64,000 bases of DNA from Gnetum montanum (Eukaryota; Streptophyta; Gnetopsida; Gnetales; Gnetaceae), in the NCBI GenBank assembly GCA_015680685.1, contig MNCI01004590.1, positions 371,753-435,752 of the forward strand. Direction: 5' to 3'. The notes beneath the pieces are model-generated. The model did not search any database and was not told the DNA's origin. It was given only the letters and a program-made list of their open reading frames with translations. Both the position numbers and the translations under genes were made by a program. Position 1 is the first letter of the stretch. The number at the start of each line of letters is the position of its first letter. Positions 35,969-46,718 of this stretch are shown one piece after another.

Positions 35969-36823
35969 TGATGAGCGGTAAGGTACCCCTACACACAACC
36001 ATATAAATCACTAAGGCGTTACAAGCAACCTGGTTGAATTTTGTGGACCTATAGTTATCTAATGCACTTGCTCTTCTAGGAAGTGAAATGGCCATGGAGA
36101 ATGTTCATTGTCTTCCCAATTATACTTGTGAGGTTCAAGGGTATGGTTTAAGTGTAATTGAGGTATATGATTTTTCTTACTTTATATTTTATGGATTTGG
36201 TTGCCTACAACAAGAATGAAGAGTGGAGTAATTAAAGATATAATTTGTCCATTTTCAAGCTAGGCTAACACAAGTAACCACCCCACTTTCATGAAAAAAT
36301 CCTAAACACATATAGTACTGCTAGGCTACCAAATGTTAAGTGTTGCTAGGTTACCAAGTACTATATGAATGCTTGAAGTGGTCGTGCTCATGTTCATTAA
36401 CTACTGAAAATAAATTGCTTAACTCAAATGCATTAAAACAAAGAACATGAAAGTAAAATGCATTAAAAAAATTATTAAGCTATTCTCAATGCTACAAGGA
36501 TTGTCAAAAAAGTTCATTTTATTCCCATCACACTGTGGCGCCTAGGTACATTAGTGTTTAAACAAAGAACCATACACACTTAGACTCCTTCTGTAGGCAC
36601 TTAGAAAATATTGCAACTCTAAGGAAAATAAATGATAGGAGCTTTACTACTCTACTTGAAAACTAAACTAAAACTTGACTCCAAATGGGAGCCTAGGTGA
36701 AATATTTATAGACCTAGGGTATATGCTCCAATGTTGCTTACGCAACATTGCATCAAGACTCCGACGTTGCATATGCGACGTCGCAGCTCTGATGTTAGGG
36801 CCAACATAAAACACATTTCATCA
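35969..36823 (-). repeat. 5' LTR of element C
   Basis: It runs from TGATGAGCGGTAAGG to CATTTCATCA. TATAAATA is the complement of 36703-36710. U3 holds two different near-palindromes: 36729-36750 (9-bp arms CAATGTTGC/GCAACATTG around TTAC) and 36762-36783 (arms around GCATATGC, one mismatched pair). Confidence 0.88.
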
Positions 36824-36951
36824 CTGATGATGGTGTCAATATATTCTAGTTCATTGATTTTATCAAAGTTTATTTTATTTAGTGATTTATGATTTAGTTT
36901 TCCAAACAAATAACAATTTAAAATATACATTGAAGACCTAATCGATTAAAC
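36824..36951 (+). other. AT-rich leader remnant ahead of the F gag
   Basis: No LTR or PBS of element F is recognisable. F's 5' end was presumably lost or lies left of the nested block. Confidence 0.35.
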
Positions 36952-38870
36952 ATGACTTTAATACACAAACTAAACTCCCCACTTACACATGATATTAATG
37001 AAAAAAATAATAGAACTCATGTTGAAGAAAATTGGAATACAACAATTAAAATACGAATTTTTTATGCTCACACAGATACATATCATCTAAACTTCACTTT
37101 TATTTTTCATCAATATGAACAATTCAAATGGAGAGATTTATAGGGTAACATCATATTACTACTAGATTATTCAACTCTATTTATACTTCAAGAAGCTCTA
37201 CTTAGATCTAGTCTTGGCCAATCATACAAGACTATTAGGTTACTAAGAATATGACTAGATCTTATTAGCCAACCAAGGACCAAGCCATAAGAGATGTTAT
37301 TGTGAAAGCAAGATACAAATAAGAGAAAGGGAAACATGCACCTCAAGCCATCTTACTCTCAGAAAAGGAAGACATGGAATGTCAAGCTAAAAAATTTCAC
37401 CATCATTAAACTTGTTCTTGTCCACCTATTCCATACACTAAAGATCCTATGCAATAAAATATTTATTTAACCTTAGAAAAGACACTTGAAAGAGATTGAA
37501 TAGACCTGAGAGCAAGGAGAGGCCCAAGGTCTAGTACCTTTAGCATATCCAAAAGAGAATAATTAAGGGACCATAGACAAAGAATTAGTTGATACTATTA
37601 TCAAAGTTCTTCATCCTCTTCATCACCCTCATCGACAAACTATAATGAAGAAGAATGTAGGCATGGAGAAAAAGTTCCATGAAGGGACCAAGATAGAAGA
37701 ATTGATAGGGCAAGATAGATGGATCATAATAAAAACCTAGAAAGAAAGAGGCATCATGATCAAAATGAAGATGAAGATAGAGAAAGAAAGATAAGATATA
37801 GGAGAAGATATGAAGAATAACACTAAAGGTGCCATCACCACTACAATAGATATAATAAACCCAAAGATCATGATGAATCCCTACTTGCTATAAGAAGCAT
37901 GATCAACATCAGTGAACCCATGTACATTTACACAAGACATCAAAGGAATAGTTGCATCAGGTGACTTGATATGAAAAATATTTTAAAGTTTAAAGGATAA
38001 TATAATGTTGATCCACAAAATTAGCTTCAAGATTTTCATAATTCCTGTGCACTTCAAAATATCAAGAATAAGTGGTAGAAGCTCAAGTTATTTTCAAGAA
38101 TGCTAATTAAGGAGGCAAAGAGTTGGTATAGATCATTGGAATCAAAATCCATTGATAGATGGAGAATAATACTAGAATTTTTTAATGATAAATATCAAAC
38201 TTATTTAAAAAGTGTTAAATTTAAGAAAACAAATACAAAGATGGAAGCAAGGATCTCATGAATTTCTTGATGTAGCTATGGACATATACTATTCATTTTG
38301 ACATAGATGTTCAAGGTATAGATTTTAAAGGGAACAACCACAACATATAATTGATGGATTAATAAATAAAATTTTAGAGACCCTTGGAGTCTACACCCAA
38401 GGAAGATTATCTAAATTAAGAGTTCATCACATACAAAGATTTTTGGACCAAGTTTCTAAGGAAGAAGAAGAATTAAGAAAAGGAGAGTTTATGAAAGAAT
38501 ATAATAGGGATCTTTCTCTTTAGAAAAGAAACATATGAGTCTATGAAACATAAGATAAAAAATATATGGAAGTTCTAATTCAAAGAAAGACCTTGTCAAT
38601 ACAAAAGTTTGTTAATGATAATGTAGTAAAGGTTAAAAAAATTTAGGATTCAATACATGTAAAATTTGTAATTTCATTAAAGATTATGAAAGAAAAGATA
38701 TAACAAGTATTAACTAAAGAAAAGAATATAATGAAAAAGAAGGAAATTGAACACAAGTACAAGGGTTAAGCTACTATTTTAGAAGAGGTTATTGATTCTA
38801 TTTTAGAAGAAGAAAATGAGTGGTATCCAATCATGACCCACTTATAGGAATCAAGGGCATACACATTGAA
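36952..38870 (+). pseudogene. gag: gag of element F (old, AT-rich copy)
   Basis: HTDTYHLNFTFIFHQYEQFK (36952-37143) matches the YTHPNEYVPNFTFILHKDE block of the other gags. Further on, LIKEAKSWYRSLESKSIDRW and LEFFNDKYQTYLKS (about 38100-38210) match the capsid core, followed by WKQGSHEFLDVAMD, EQPQHIIDGL and LGVYTQGRLSKLRVHHIQRF. It is broken by many stops and frame changes. Base composition is much richer in A and T than in B, D or C, as expected of a longer time under C-to-T decay. Confidence 0.8.
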
Positions 38871-39369
38871 TCTAAAGTTTGTTAAGAAATAAATACCCAA
38901 GATGTTACCTTATCAATAGGGTAAATTTAAATAACCATAATAGTAATAATCATACTATCCTAGTGAGTCTTATCCTTAATCTCAAGAGTAATACCATCTA
39001 CAATGACAAAATCCATAGTTATGGGGGATGCTACTACCTAGGTGATAGTATCCCTATAGACAACCAAACCCATATGACTATTACATCCAATAACTTGTAT
39101 CCCAAAGGAATATTTCTACTCATACTTCTTACCACTATTATTCTATATAATATCATAGGTCCATAAGTTCAAAAGTTGAATAATCATTCTATGTCTCTTA
39201 TCAACTTATATAAAATCCAAGACAACTTCCTAAACCATCATCCTCCATGCAGGGAGAATTGCCAAATTAGTAATAACAAAATAATGTAACAAGGGTAATC
39301 AATATACAAGTAGAGAATACCATTAGAAACTATGAGCCTAAACTAAAAAAAAAAAAAAAAAAACTTTTC

Positions 39370-41240
39370 TTTAGGACAAGTCTAGGGAGACTTGATAGGA
39401 CTAGGACTTCGTCTAACTTATCTATAAGAGATACAATTGCGACTCCAACTTAAATCTTTATCATCCAAAGTCCTTCTATAAAACCCATGCTTTAATAAAG
39501 ACAAAACATGAATCTTACCACTATCATGTGTACTTAAATAGTAATCCATTGGATTAAAGTTGGTATACTTCCCACAAAATATAATGGATCCTAGAAGTTC
39601 CTTAATCTACCTACAAATAGTAGAGGACACTCAATGTAAAGCTTTTTTAGATTTAAGCTCAGTAGTCAATATTGTCTCTCAAGATATGTATAATGCCTAA
39701 AATTTACCACCATTGAATAAATGCAATATCATATTAGATCTTGTAGATCAATCTTTCATGGTCTCATTTAGAAAGGTAGAATAAATTCATGTTAGGAAAA
39801 ATAAGGGAGAGTTCCATATTATCATAGAAAAAGTATGACTTAGTAAAGAGAAAAAATAAAGATTACTTAAGGTGGTAAATAAATGGTTGACAACTTTTAC
39901 ATGGTTATATAATGAAATCCCTAGAATAGATCCATGCATTTCTTAGCATTGCATCTGCATAGACCATGTTGTCAAGCCATGTTGCCAACCTCAACAATAA
40001 TTGAATCCAAAATTAAAGAAAATGATGAAATAAGAGCTTGAAAAGCTACTCAAGGTAATATTTATTTATCCAATTGTAGACATTTAATGTGTTAATATTT
40101 TAGTAATTATTCGAAATAAGGTCAAAAGTGGAGGGTTTGCATTAATTTTCAATTACTTAATACGACAACTTTCAAAGACCAATTTCCTTTATCATTTGTT
40201 GATCAAGTACTAAATATTATTAGATGGAATTAATACTATAGCTTTTTGAATGAATACAATGGATATAATCATTTTCAAATTACACCAGAAGATTAAGAAA
40301 AAACCACATCCACTAGTTCATGGAGAACATTTTCATTTTGACAGATGCCATTTGGTAATTATAATGTCCCTGTCACATTTCAAAGGCTTGTCCTTAGTAT
40401 ATTTCAAAAATAGATTGGCAATGAGGTGGAATTTTTTATGAATGATTTTTCTGCATACTTCTTTAACTTTGAACATGTTTTGAACTACTTAGAGCAAAAT
40501 TTGAAAAGATGTGTTAAAACAAACTTGAAGCTCAACTAGCATAAGAGCCACTTAATGATCCAAGATGGTATTATTCTAGGGCATAAGGATTCATGAAAAG
40601 AAATTGAAGTGGATCTAGACAAAATCAAAGTCATCTAGGATATCACCTAGAGGCCACAAATTATTAAGAATGTTATATCCTCGCTAGGTCATTCTAGGTA
40701 TTGTGGATGATTTATAGAAAATTTCTCAAAGATTGCCAAGTTGCTAGTAGAACTAACTAAGAAAGATACATCATTAATTTGGTTAGAAGAGGGTGATAAG
40801 GATTTGAGAACCTAAATTAGAAATTAGTAGAGACTTCAATTTTATGGGCTTTAGATAGGTCTAAACTTATTCACATAATGACAAACACTTCAAATTATCC
40901 ATTGGAAGTTGTGCTTACATATTTAGATGATTAGAAATGATCATATTTTATTCACTATGTAAGTCACAACATAATTATATTTCTATAGAGAGTGAACTAA
41001 TGGCTATGGTGTACATCTTGGAGAATTTTTAATCCTATATGCTTGATTATTTGATCTATGTCCACATTGGCCACATTGCAGTCAAATTTCTAATGAATAA
41101 ACCTCCACTAGGTCTCAAAGTTATCAAAAGATTCATAATTTTACAGGAATTCAACATTACTATATTCTATCTAAAAAGAACTAAAAATGTAGTATCGAAT
41201 CATTTGTCTATATTAAGATGAAAGATAGAAGATAATGCAA
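39370..41240 (+). pseudogene. protease, reverse transcriptase and RNase H of element F
   Basis: Protease remnant AFLDLSSVVNIVS (39637-39676, DSG is DLS). RT: QKWRVCINFQLLNTTTFKDQ, FPLSFVDQVLNII, YYSFLNEYNGYNHFQITPED and MPFGNYNVPVTFQRLVLSIF. The active-site box reads FMND (40435-40446; first Asp is Asn). Then VLGHKD, GHSRYCG, FIENFSKIAKLLVELTKKD, an RNase H remnant, VHIGHIAVKFLMNKPPLG and VVSNHLSILR (41039-41221). The copy ends there; integrase is absent. Stops occur roughly every 30-60 codons. Confidence 0.82.
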
Positions 41241-41399
41241 AATCTTTATTGGGCTAATTCCTAGACAAGTTTTTGTTTATAAAAGAAATAATAGTTATAG
41301 CTTTGATGACAGTAAAATCTTGGTTGACTATTCACTTGACTTATGTTACTACTCAAAAAATATGTATTGAATGAGATAAGAAGAAGAAGGAATAATTTT

Positions 41400-41743
41400 T
41401 TGATCAAGCTAAGCACTTCATTAAATTTAAAGGCAAGTGCTATAATGAAAGAAGTAGATGTCAATTTTATTTCCACCATGTAAATATGTCTAGGTACATA
41501 AACACTTAAAATAAAATGTTGTATAATCCATTCAATCCATGTTGTGGGCACTCAGTGACAAATTTTAGCTTCTACAAAAATAAAATGTAAGAGTTTAGCT
41601 AAGGATATGATTGAAAGGTATCATAAATGTGGTGGGTACATGCAGTTATATAGGAATTTATTATGCTTATGTTAATGTTGATGTGTTAACAAAGCTAGAC
41701 CTACGTTGAAGCTACTATATTGACATGATCGATGCTCATCAAT
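41400..41743 (-). repeat. decayed LTR fragment, minus orientation
   Basis: AGGTACATAAACACTT, TCCATTCAATCC, TGTTGTGGGCACTCAGTGA and AAATGTAAGAG follow the order of the U5/R side of the D and B LTRs (for example 15830-15910). GTTATATAGGAATT is a weak TATA region, and the fragment ends GATGCTCATCA at about 41743. It truncates the 3' side of F. Confidence 0.55.
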
Positions 41744-41982
41744 AATCTTGAAGGAGACACATGTTTTCACTAGGCCTTAGGGGCATAATTCTTTTTTTTT
41801 TTCATTTTCTTAATATACTTTTCCTAATTATTATTAATTTTCTTAATTTTTAAAATATATTTTCAATTCTTAATATGTTCTATTATTCTTTCATATCTCT
41901 TATTCTTTATAAAATTTTCCATTCTTTGAATATTTTAATTTGCAAATTGTACATATCATTATTGTTTCGTTAATAAAGACAT
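41744..41982. other. AT-rich spacer without recognisable feature
   Basis: Low-complexity T-rich sequence between the LTR fragment and the LTR of G. Nothing coding or repeated elsewhere in the window was seen. Confidence 0.5.
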
Positions 41983-42787
41983 TGATGAGTCGCATTTTGG
42001 GCGACCGCGATATCGCGTACGCGATATTGCGGCATGTCTTCTCATCTATAAATAAGAGGTAGACAGATGAGTTAGAAATCATTAGATTATTAGATCATTA
42101 GTAAGTTAGTTTTCAGTTTAAGTGTTTTCATTTCTTTCTCTCCCTTTTCCTCTCCGTGTATGCCTGCAATGTGGTGATTGTAATTGTACGGAACCTTTAT
42201 TCGAGTGTGATGTACTTGGACACACACATGATCGACAATAAAGATCAAGATGACTTCATCATTGTAGCATTCACTTAGTTTAATCATTTAATTAATTTTT
42301 ATTTACTACTTTCCTAGTTAATCTCTCTCACCCTTAAACTCATGTAAAATGCAGAATGAGTATGACTTGACTACGAGCATTTAAGTGTGACTACTTGGTA
42401 ACCCAGTAGCGTACCTAGGATCTGTGCTTGGTAATCCTAGTGGTAGTTGTGCATGAAGTCCAAGGTGTGTACAGATAATCAAGGAACCGATGCTCATCAC
42501 ACTTAGGCTAGATTAGATTCTCTCTCACCCTTTCTCCCTTAGCTTAGTTAATATTATCTTCCATTGCCTTCAGGAGTAGCATTAGGTTAGAAACACATCA
42601 TACACCTCACTCTGGACTAAACCATATGTGACAAAGCTAATACTAGTCCAAGTGGGAAGATAGTGAACTGTGACCTAAGGTTAACTGTCTAGATGCCATA
42701 ACTAGTCCGTTTGTGGAGTTTGACCGAATCGCGCATGTGACGCTTGTATTCGTATGGTTGAGTGTAGGGGTACCTCACCACTCATCA
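41983..42787 (+). repeat. 5' LTR of element G
   Basis: Starts TGATGAGTCGC and ends TACCTCACCACTCATCA, an extended TGATGAG...CTCATCA inverted end. R/U5 resembles the A LTR. It is followed directly by a PBS and gag. The preceding GACAT would be the left half of a target duplication, but no 3' LTR is present for comparison. Confidence 0.9.
42005..42054 (+). promoter_or_regulatory. U3 palindrome and TATA box of the G LTR
   Basis: Positions 42005-42032 form a 28-bp near-perfect palindrome (core GATATCGCGTACGCGATAT, one mismatched pair). TATAAATA follows at 42047-42054, then AGAGGTAG as in E and the left LTR. Confidence 0.7.
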
Positions 42788-42807
42788 TTGGTGCTGTTGT
42801 CGGGGAC
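42788..42807 (+). other. primer-binding site of element G
   Basis: TTGGTGCTGTTGTCGGGGAC directly after the LTR. It differs from the known Athila/Tat tRNA-Asp PBS by three C-to-T changes, all in former CpG or CHG sites. Confidence 0.85.
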
Positions 42808-42931
42808 GATGCTAGTTATCTAGATTAGTTATATCATACAAGGTCACTGTAAAGGACTTAACAATATATCTTTTAGAAAGAAATAATTATAAAAAGAAAT
42901 CACATATAAATTCACACACAACTTCACAGCC

Positions 42932-44925
42932 ATGCCTCTCCTACAAGACTATAACAATGCCACACCTAGTGAGGAAGTTCATTGGAGAACCAATGAATTA
43001 TATGACAACAAAAATTGGAGTACACAACCTAAAGTGGGGGTTTCTTATAAACATGAATGGAAACAATGTCATTACAATGCACAAAAGCATAACTTACCCG
43101 ATGATGATGAACCCCTATTGGCCACTACAAGCTTAACGCAAATACAAGAGGCTGTTCAAATCTCCTGGAGGCATCATAAAGAGAGCTGTTTACCTAGGCT
43201 TGATTTAAACAACTTTCCCCATTTTTCAAGAGGCTATGACTGAGACCCGTATCAACATTTACAAGCCTTCTACGATGCCTACACATGGAATAACATTGAT
43301 AACGGGTGGAGAAAACTTAAGCTCTTTCCCATGACACTCGTTGGCGAAGTAAAAGTATGCTATAGATCATTAAAACCAAATTCAATATGACATTGGTCAA
43401 CGATGGTAGAAGTCTTTAACGAAAAATATCAAACCTACGCAAGATTGTCAGCCTAGAGGAAAAAAATCCAAGAGTGGAAACAAGTAAAACATGAACCCTT
43501 GGACATGGCCTTAGAAAGATATTATGCACTGTTAAACAACTGTCCAGGCCATGGGTTTTCTAAGGAAAGGCTAATGTACCATATCATTGATGGGCTTCGT
43601 GATGTAACAAGAGAAACCCTAGGAATGTATGCCCAAGGTCAACTATATGAACTATGAATCCATCAGGTCCAAGAGCTTGTTAAGTGGGTAGCAAAAGAAG
43701 AAGGAGAATTAGCTAGATGGGAGAGTGTTGAAAAACATCAGCGGGACCAAAATCTCAACTTAACAAAGGTCCATGATGATAAAAAGGAGAAATCAACCTA
43801 TCACAAGGAGAAAGAATCATCTTTTCCAATACAACAATCATTAGAAGAAGTCGAGGCAAAGATCAATAAGATGTTGGAATGGACGTATCAAAAGTGTGAA
43901 AAATTTATCAACATTATTGGAGATAGAGTTTTGACAATCCAAGAAGCAGGACAAAACATTAGACAATCAAAAAGAAGGGATAAGGAAAATAATAGCTCAA
44001 TTGTCAATCATATGTATGAATGCAACATATGCCTGTATGATCATCCCAAGGGACAATGCCCAATCTTTTCACATTTACATGAGCATTGGGGAAATACGTT
44101 ACATCTAGAGTTTGTACAGAGATACTGTGTTCAATCACAGTGGCAACAATCCCAATTGTGGGGGAAGCCACCCCTAAACTGGAGACACCCTTCATATCAT
44201 CCGAACCCAAATGCTTAACTAGTTCAACATCCTATTTCCCCAACTAGGCCAACATACTCTATCTCACCATAGTACTCCTCAATATTATCAGCCCATGCCT
44301 CCAGCACAACCACCACCTTATGTATCCTACACTTCTCCCAATTTTCAACATTCTCATCCTTTTCCTCCTTCTACATTGCCACCAACTATTCCTAAGGTGC
44401 CTACACCACAACAACAACCCATGAACATTACTTGTGCTACTACTACCAACAGTAGTGAGAAGCCTCCTCAACATCCAAAGTGTCCCTTCTTTAAATATGA
44501 CCGTAAGAAGGGACACCACAATTTCGAGCCCACTGCATCCTCCAACTCAGCACAAGTCCCACACTGTGGTGCACCCTTATCTTCGAACCCAACGCCTCAT
44601 GTAATTTCATCAGGGCCACCAACTCACACTCTAACAACAATATGGCCCAATGAACACAGACATGAAGGGAAACATCCCAATCCTTGCATACCATCTAACG
44701 GTCCCAAATACCATCGTGGGTCAACTCATTATCTGGGAACTACATCGTATAAAGTGTCCCACTATGCTTATTATAATCAAGTGTGTGAAACCTGATGGGG
44801 TAAGTATGACCGGGCCCCAATATTTCCAACATGCAAGGATCCTCATCTTCCAATTATTAATCCTTGCCAACCTCAACTATTTAGTTATGGGACATATCCC
44901 CCATTCTAATAACAAGCAAGATTAA
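42932..44925 (+). pseudogene. gag: gag of element G (gag-only element)
   Basis: The ATG at 42932 gives MPLLQDYNNATPSEEVHWRT. One frame runs to 44218 with a few point stops (TGA near 43241, TGA near 43388, TAG near 43454, TGA near 43656). Blocks: DPYQHLQAFYDAYTWNN, VFNEKYQTYARLSA, HEPLDMALERYYALLNNCPG, HGFSKERLMYHIIDGL, KINKMLEWTYQKCEKFI and a knuckle CNICLYDHPKGQC (44021-44059). After a frame change near 44240 come a Pro-rich region and a second Cys/His cluster (CPFFKYDRKKGHH). It ends at YNQVCET (TGA at 44793) or, reading on, near 44910. No PR, RT or IN follows. GTAAGT lies at 44800-44805. Confidence 0.88.
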
Positions 44926-46185
44926 TAACCACTTTTTATTTTCTTTAATTTTACAACTTTTTGTTTTCTAGTTTTTCATTTTTCAATTTCTTGTTTTATC
45001 TTTTTACCTTTTTGTCTTTTTGTCCTTTTATGTTTTTTGTAAGTAATCTCATCTATGAATAAAACACTCATGTGGATCATTGGTTGAGGTGTGTTCTAGG
45101 TTGTCGAGTCTTAAGTGATCAATTATTTGGACAGTGAGCCCATTACACCCACTCATCCATTCTACAAATAAGAGGTTCTGTTCAAGGGTACAATGATATT
45201 CTTGAAATTTTTAAAAAACTTATAATTAATTTTGTGTTCATTGTACCCAAAATGAAGAAGGATGGACCAAGAGGGAATGGTTAGGGTGTGATGTCAAGGG
45301 GACTTGAGGATTCTCTTTGGTGACGTCTGTGTGAGTTATCATGCAACGTGGTTGTACTAAGATCCTTGTAGATCTAATGAAAAATGGGAGTAAGAGTAAT
45401 CAAAAGGACACTCAAAAATCCAATGCTGTTCTAGGGGGTCCCACTGGAAAGACATGCACCCATGCCTTAATGTTGGTGGCTTCTCTGGATTCAGTATTCA
45501 AAAAAAAAAAAAAAGAAAAAAAAAGAGAAAGAAAAAAGAAAAAAAAAAGAAAAAGAAGAGAAAAGAAAGAGAGTGCTACAAAACAAAAATCACTCCTCCC
45601 TTGAATAAAATGCCAAGTCATCGTACGCCTTGTTGTTATGGTACTCTCATAGTTGCTCATCATGGGGATGACACAATGTGATGTCACTGTTCTTGTAATT
45701 GTAGCTCGTGTCATGTGTAACATAGAATTCTTACCTCATTCTAGTGATAATTACATGTATGTGTTTTGTGAAGTCAGTGTGGATTACATTTAACCCTTCT
45801 AGTGCCCACAAACACTTTAAGTGTGGTTACACAAGGGCATTATAGGTTGGAACCTGCTTTGGGGAGGACCCACTTGTGTAATTTATTGTAATCTTCACTT
45901 ATGACATAGCTCACATACACCATTTCTTACCCTCATCATAATTTTTCATAATATTCTTTCCCTACTATTATCCCTCTGAATTTCACTGTTCCTATGTACC
46001 ATTACATAGCCTTTTTCTCCCATCCAAGGTTTTATTGATGAAATCCACACCATCATAATTAATTGTGCCTTTCGAATTAATGGAATTACCCTAGCAACCT
46101 TTAACATGTGCCACATGTCCTTGCTTTCATATTTTATTTTCCAAAAAACCCTAAAAATTCAGTTTTTCCCTCGGGCCTAAAACAT
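44926..46185 (+). other. 3' noncoding region of element G
   Basis: T-rich tract (44930-45050), GGTGTGATGTCAAGGGGACTTG (near 45287-45310), a purine-rich run of A and G (45499-45572), the conserved box GGGCATTATA...GGGGAGGACCCACTTG (45835-45876) and an ACATGTCCTTGCTTTCAT block. The same blocks occur in the same order in A (complement) and, decayed, in H. Frames that cross the A-rich run are low complexity. Confidence 0.65.
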
Positions 46186-46189
46186 CGAT

Positions 46190-46253
46190 AGGCTGTGATA
46201 TCGCGTACGCGATGTATCGTACACGATATCGCGTTCCTCCAACCTTATAAATA
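46190..46253 (+). promoter_or_regulatory. internal LTR-like promoter segment of element G
   Basis: Two overlapping near-palindromes, GATATCGCGTACGCGAT (46198-46214) and CGTACACGATATCGCG (46218-46233), are followed by TATAAATA (46246-46253) and AGGCAACC. This is the motif type and spacing of the G LTR (42005-42054), but the downstream sequence is not LTR, and no TGATGAG end or PBS is seen. The TATA lies 473 nt before the ATG at 46719. Inferred role: own promoter of the downstream ORF. Confidence 0.5.
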
Positions 46254-46718
46254 GGCAACCCCCCCACAACACTTAGCATCATTTCTTACCATTCATGCAG
46301 GGGAGTATTTCAAATTTTTCTCTACGACTTGCGAGTATGACACCCTCGCTTTTCAACCTCTATCTCACTTGTTGGTACTCTGATTTTAATTCCATCTAAA
46401 CCTTCTTGAACCTAGAGTGTTCAACTTAGTCGTGGGGGAGGGACACCTACTGAAAAGTGCCTAACTTTTTTGGAATTTATCATTGCCCAAAGGACATCAT
46501 CTAGGGTAATTAGATATACCACTTAGAATGAATATGCTCAAAAACCATTTAATCCCTAGGTATACTGGGAAACTAAAATTGGAAACCACCTGAGTCACAG
46601 GACTCATTATTACAATCTTTTAGGCAATATCACATGAAGATAAACAAATTAATTAAGCAATAAGTTATAACTTAATTTCAAAAACAACCTTATTAATGCT
46701 TGGCCCATGTGATTGCAG
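46254..46718 (+). other. leader of the downstream ORF in G
   Basis: About 465 nt without a coding frame. It contains a GTCGTGGGGG tract (46429-46438) and ends in a pyrimidine-poor but consensus-like ATGTGATTGCAG directly before the ATG. The same TGTGATTGCAG is in the C remnant (complement near 5942-5955), and ATGATTATAG is in H (51588-51597). It could be a 3' splice site. Confidence 0.45.

Larger units (their letters stand above)
5625..36823 (-). mobile_element. Element C: Athila/Tat Ty3/gypsy element, interrupted by D
   Basis: The 5' LTR is at 35969-36823, with PBS, gag, PR and RT-RNase H, a deleted integrase core, and a 3' region to 29064. Element D (6003-29063) sits in the 3' region. The C sequence resumes at 6002 and runs to about 5625, including the TGTGATTGCAG stretch that D carries in a decayed form at 19059-19070. 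The bases at the two sides of D (TGTTG and CCTTG) are a poor 5-bp duplication. C's 3' LTR is missing; the A LTR lies in its place. Confidence 0.75.

Noticed and set aside
42788-42807. Possible tRNA-Asp gene end
   Set aside because: Only the 20-base complement of a tRNA 3' end is present, directly after an LTR; it is a primer-binding site.
45454-45723. Lys/Arg-rich frame (plus) and Phe-rich frame (minus)
   Set aside because: Low-complexity translation of an A/G-rich run in the G noncoding region.
46190-46718. A separate 5' LTR starting a new element at 46.19 kb
   Set aside because: No TGATGAG start, no CATCA end and no PBS are found before the ATG, and D and H have the same segment inside element bodies. 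It is not excluded; see the internal promoter finding.
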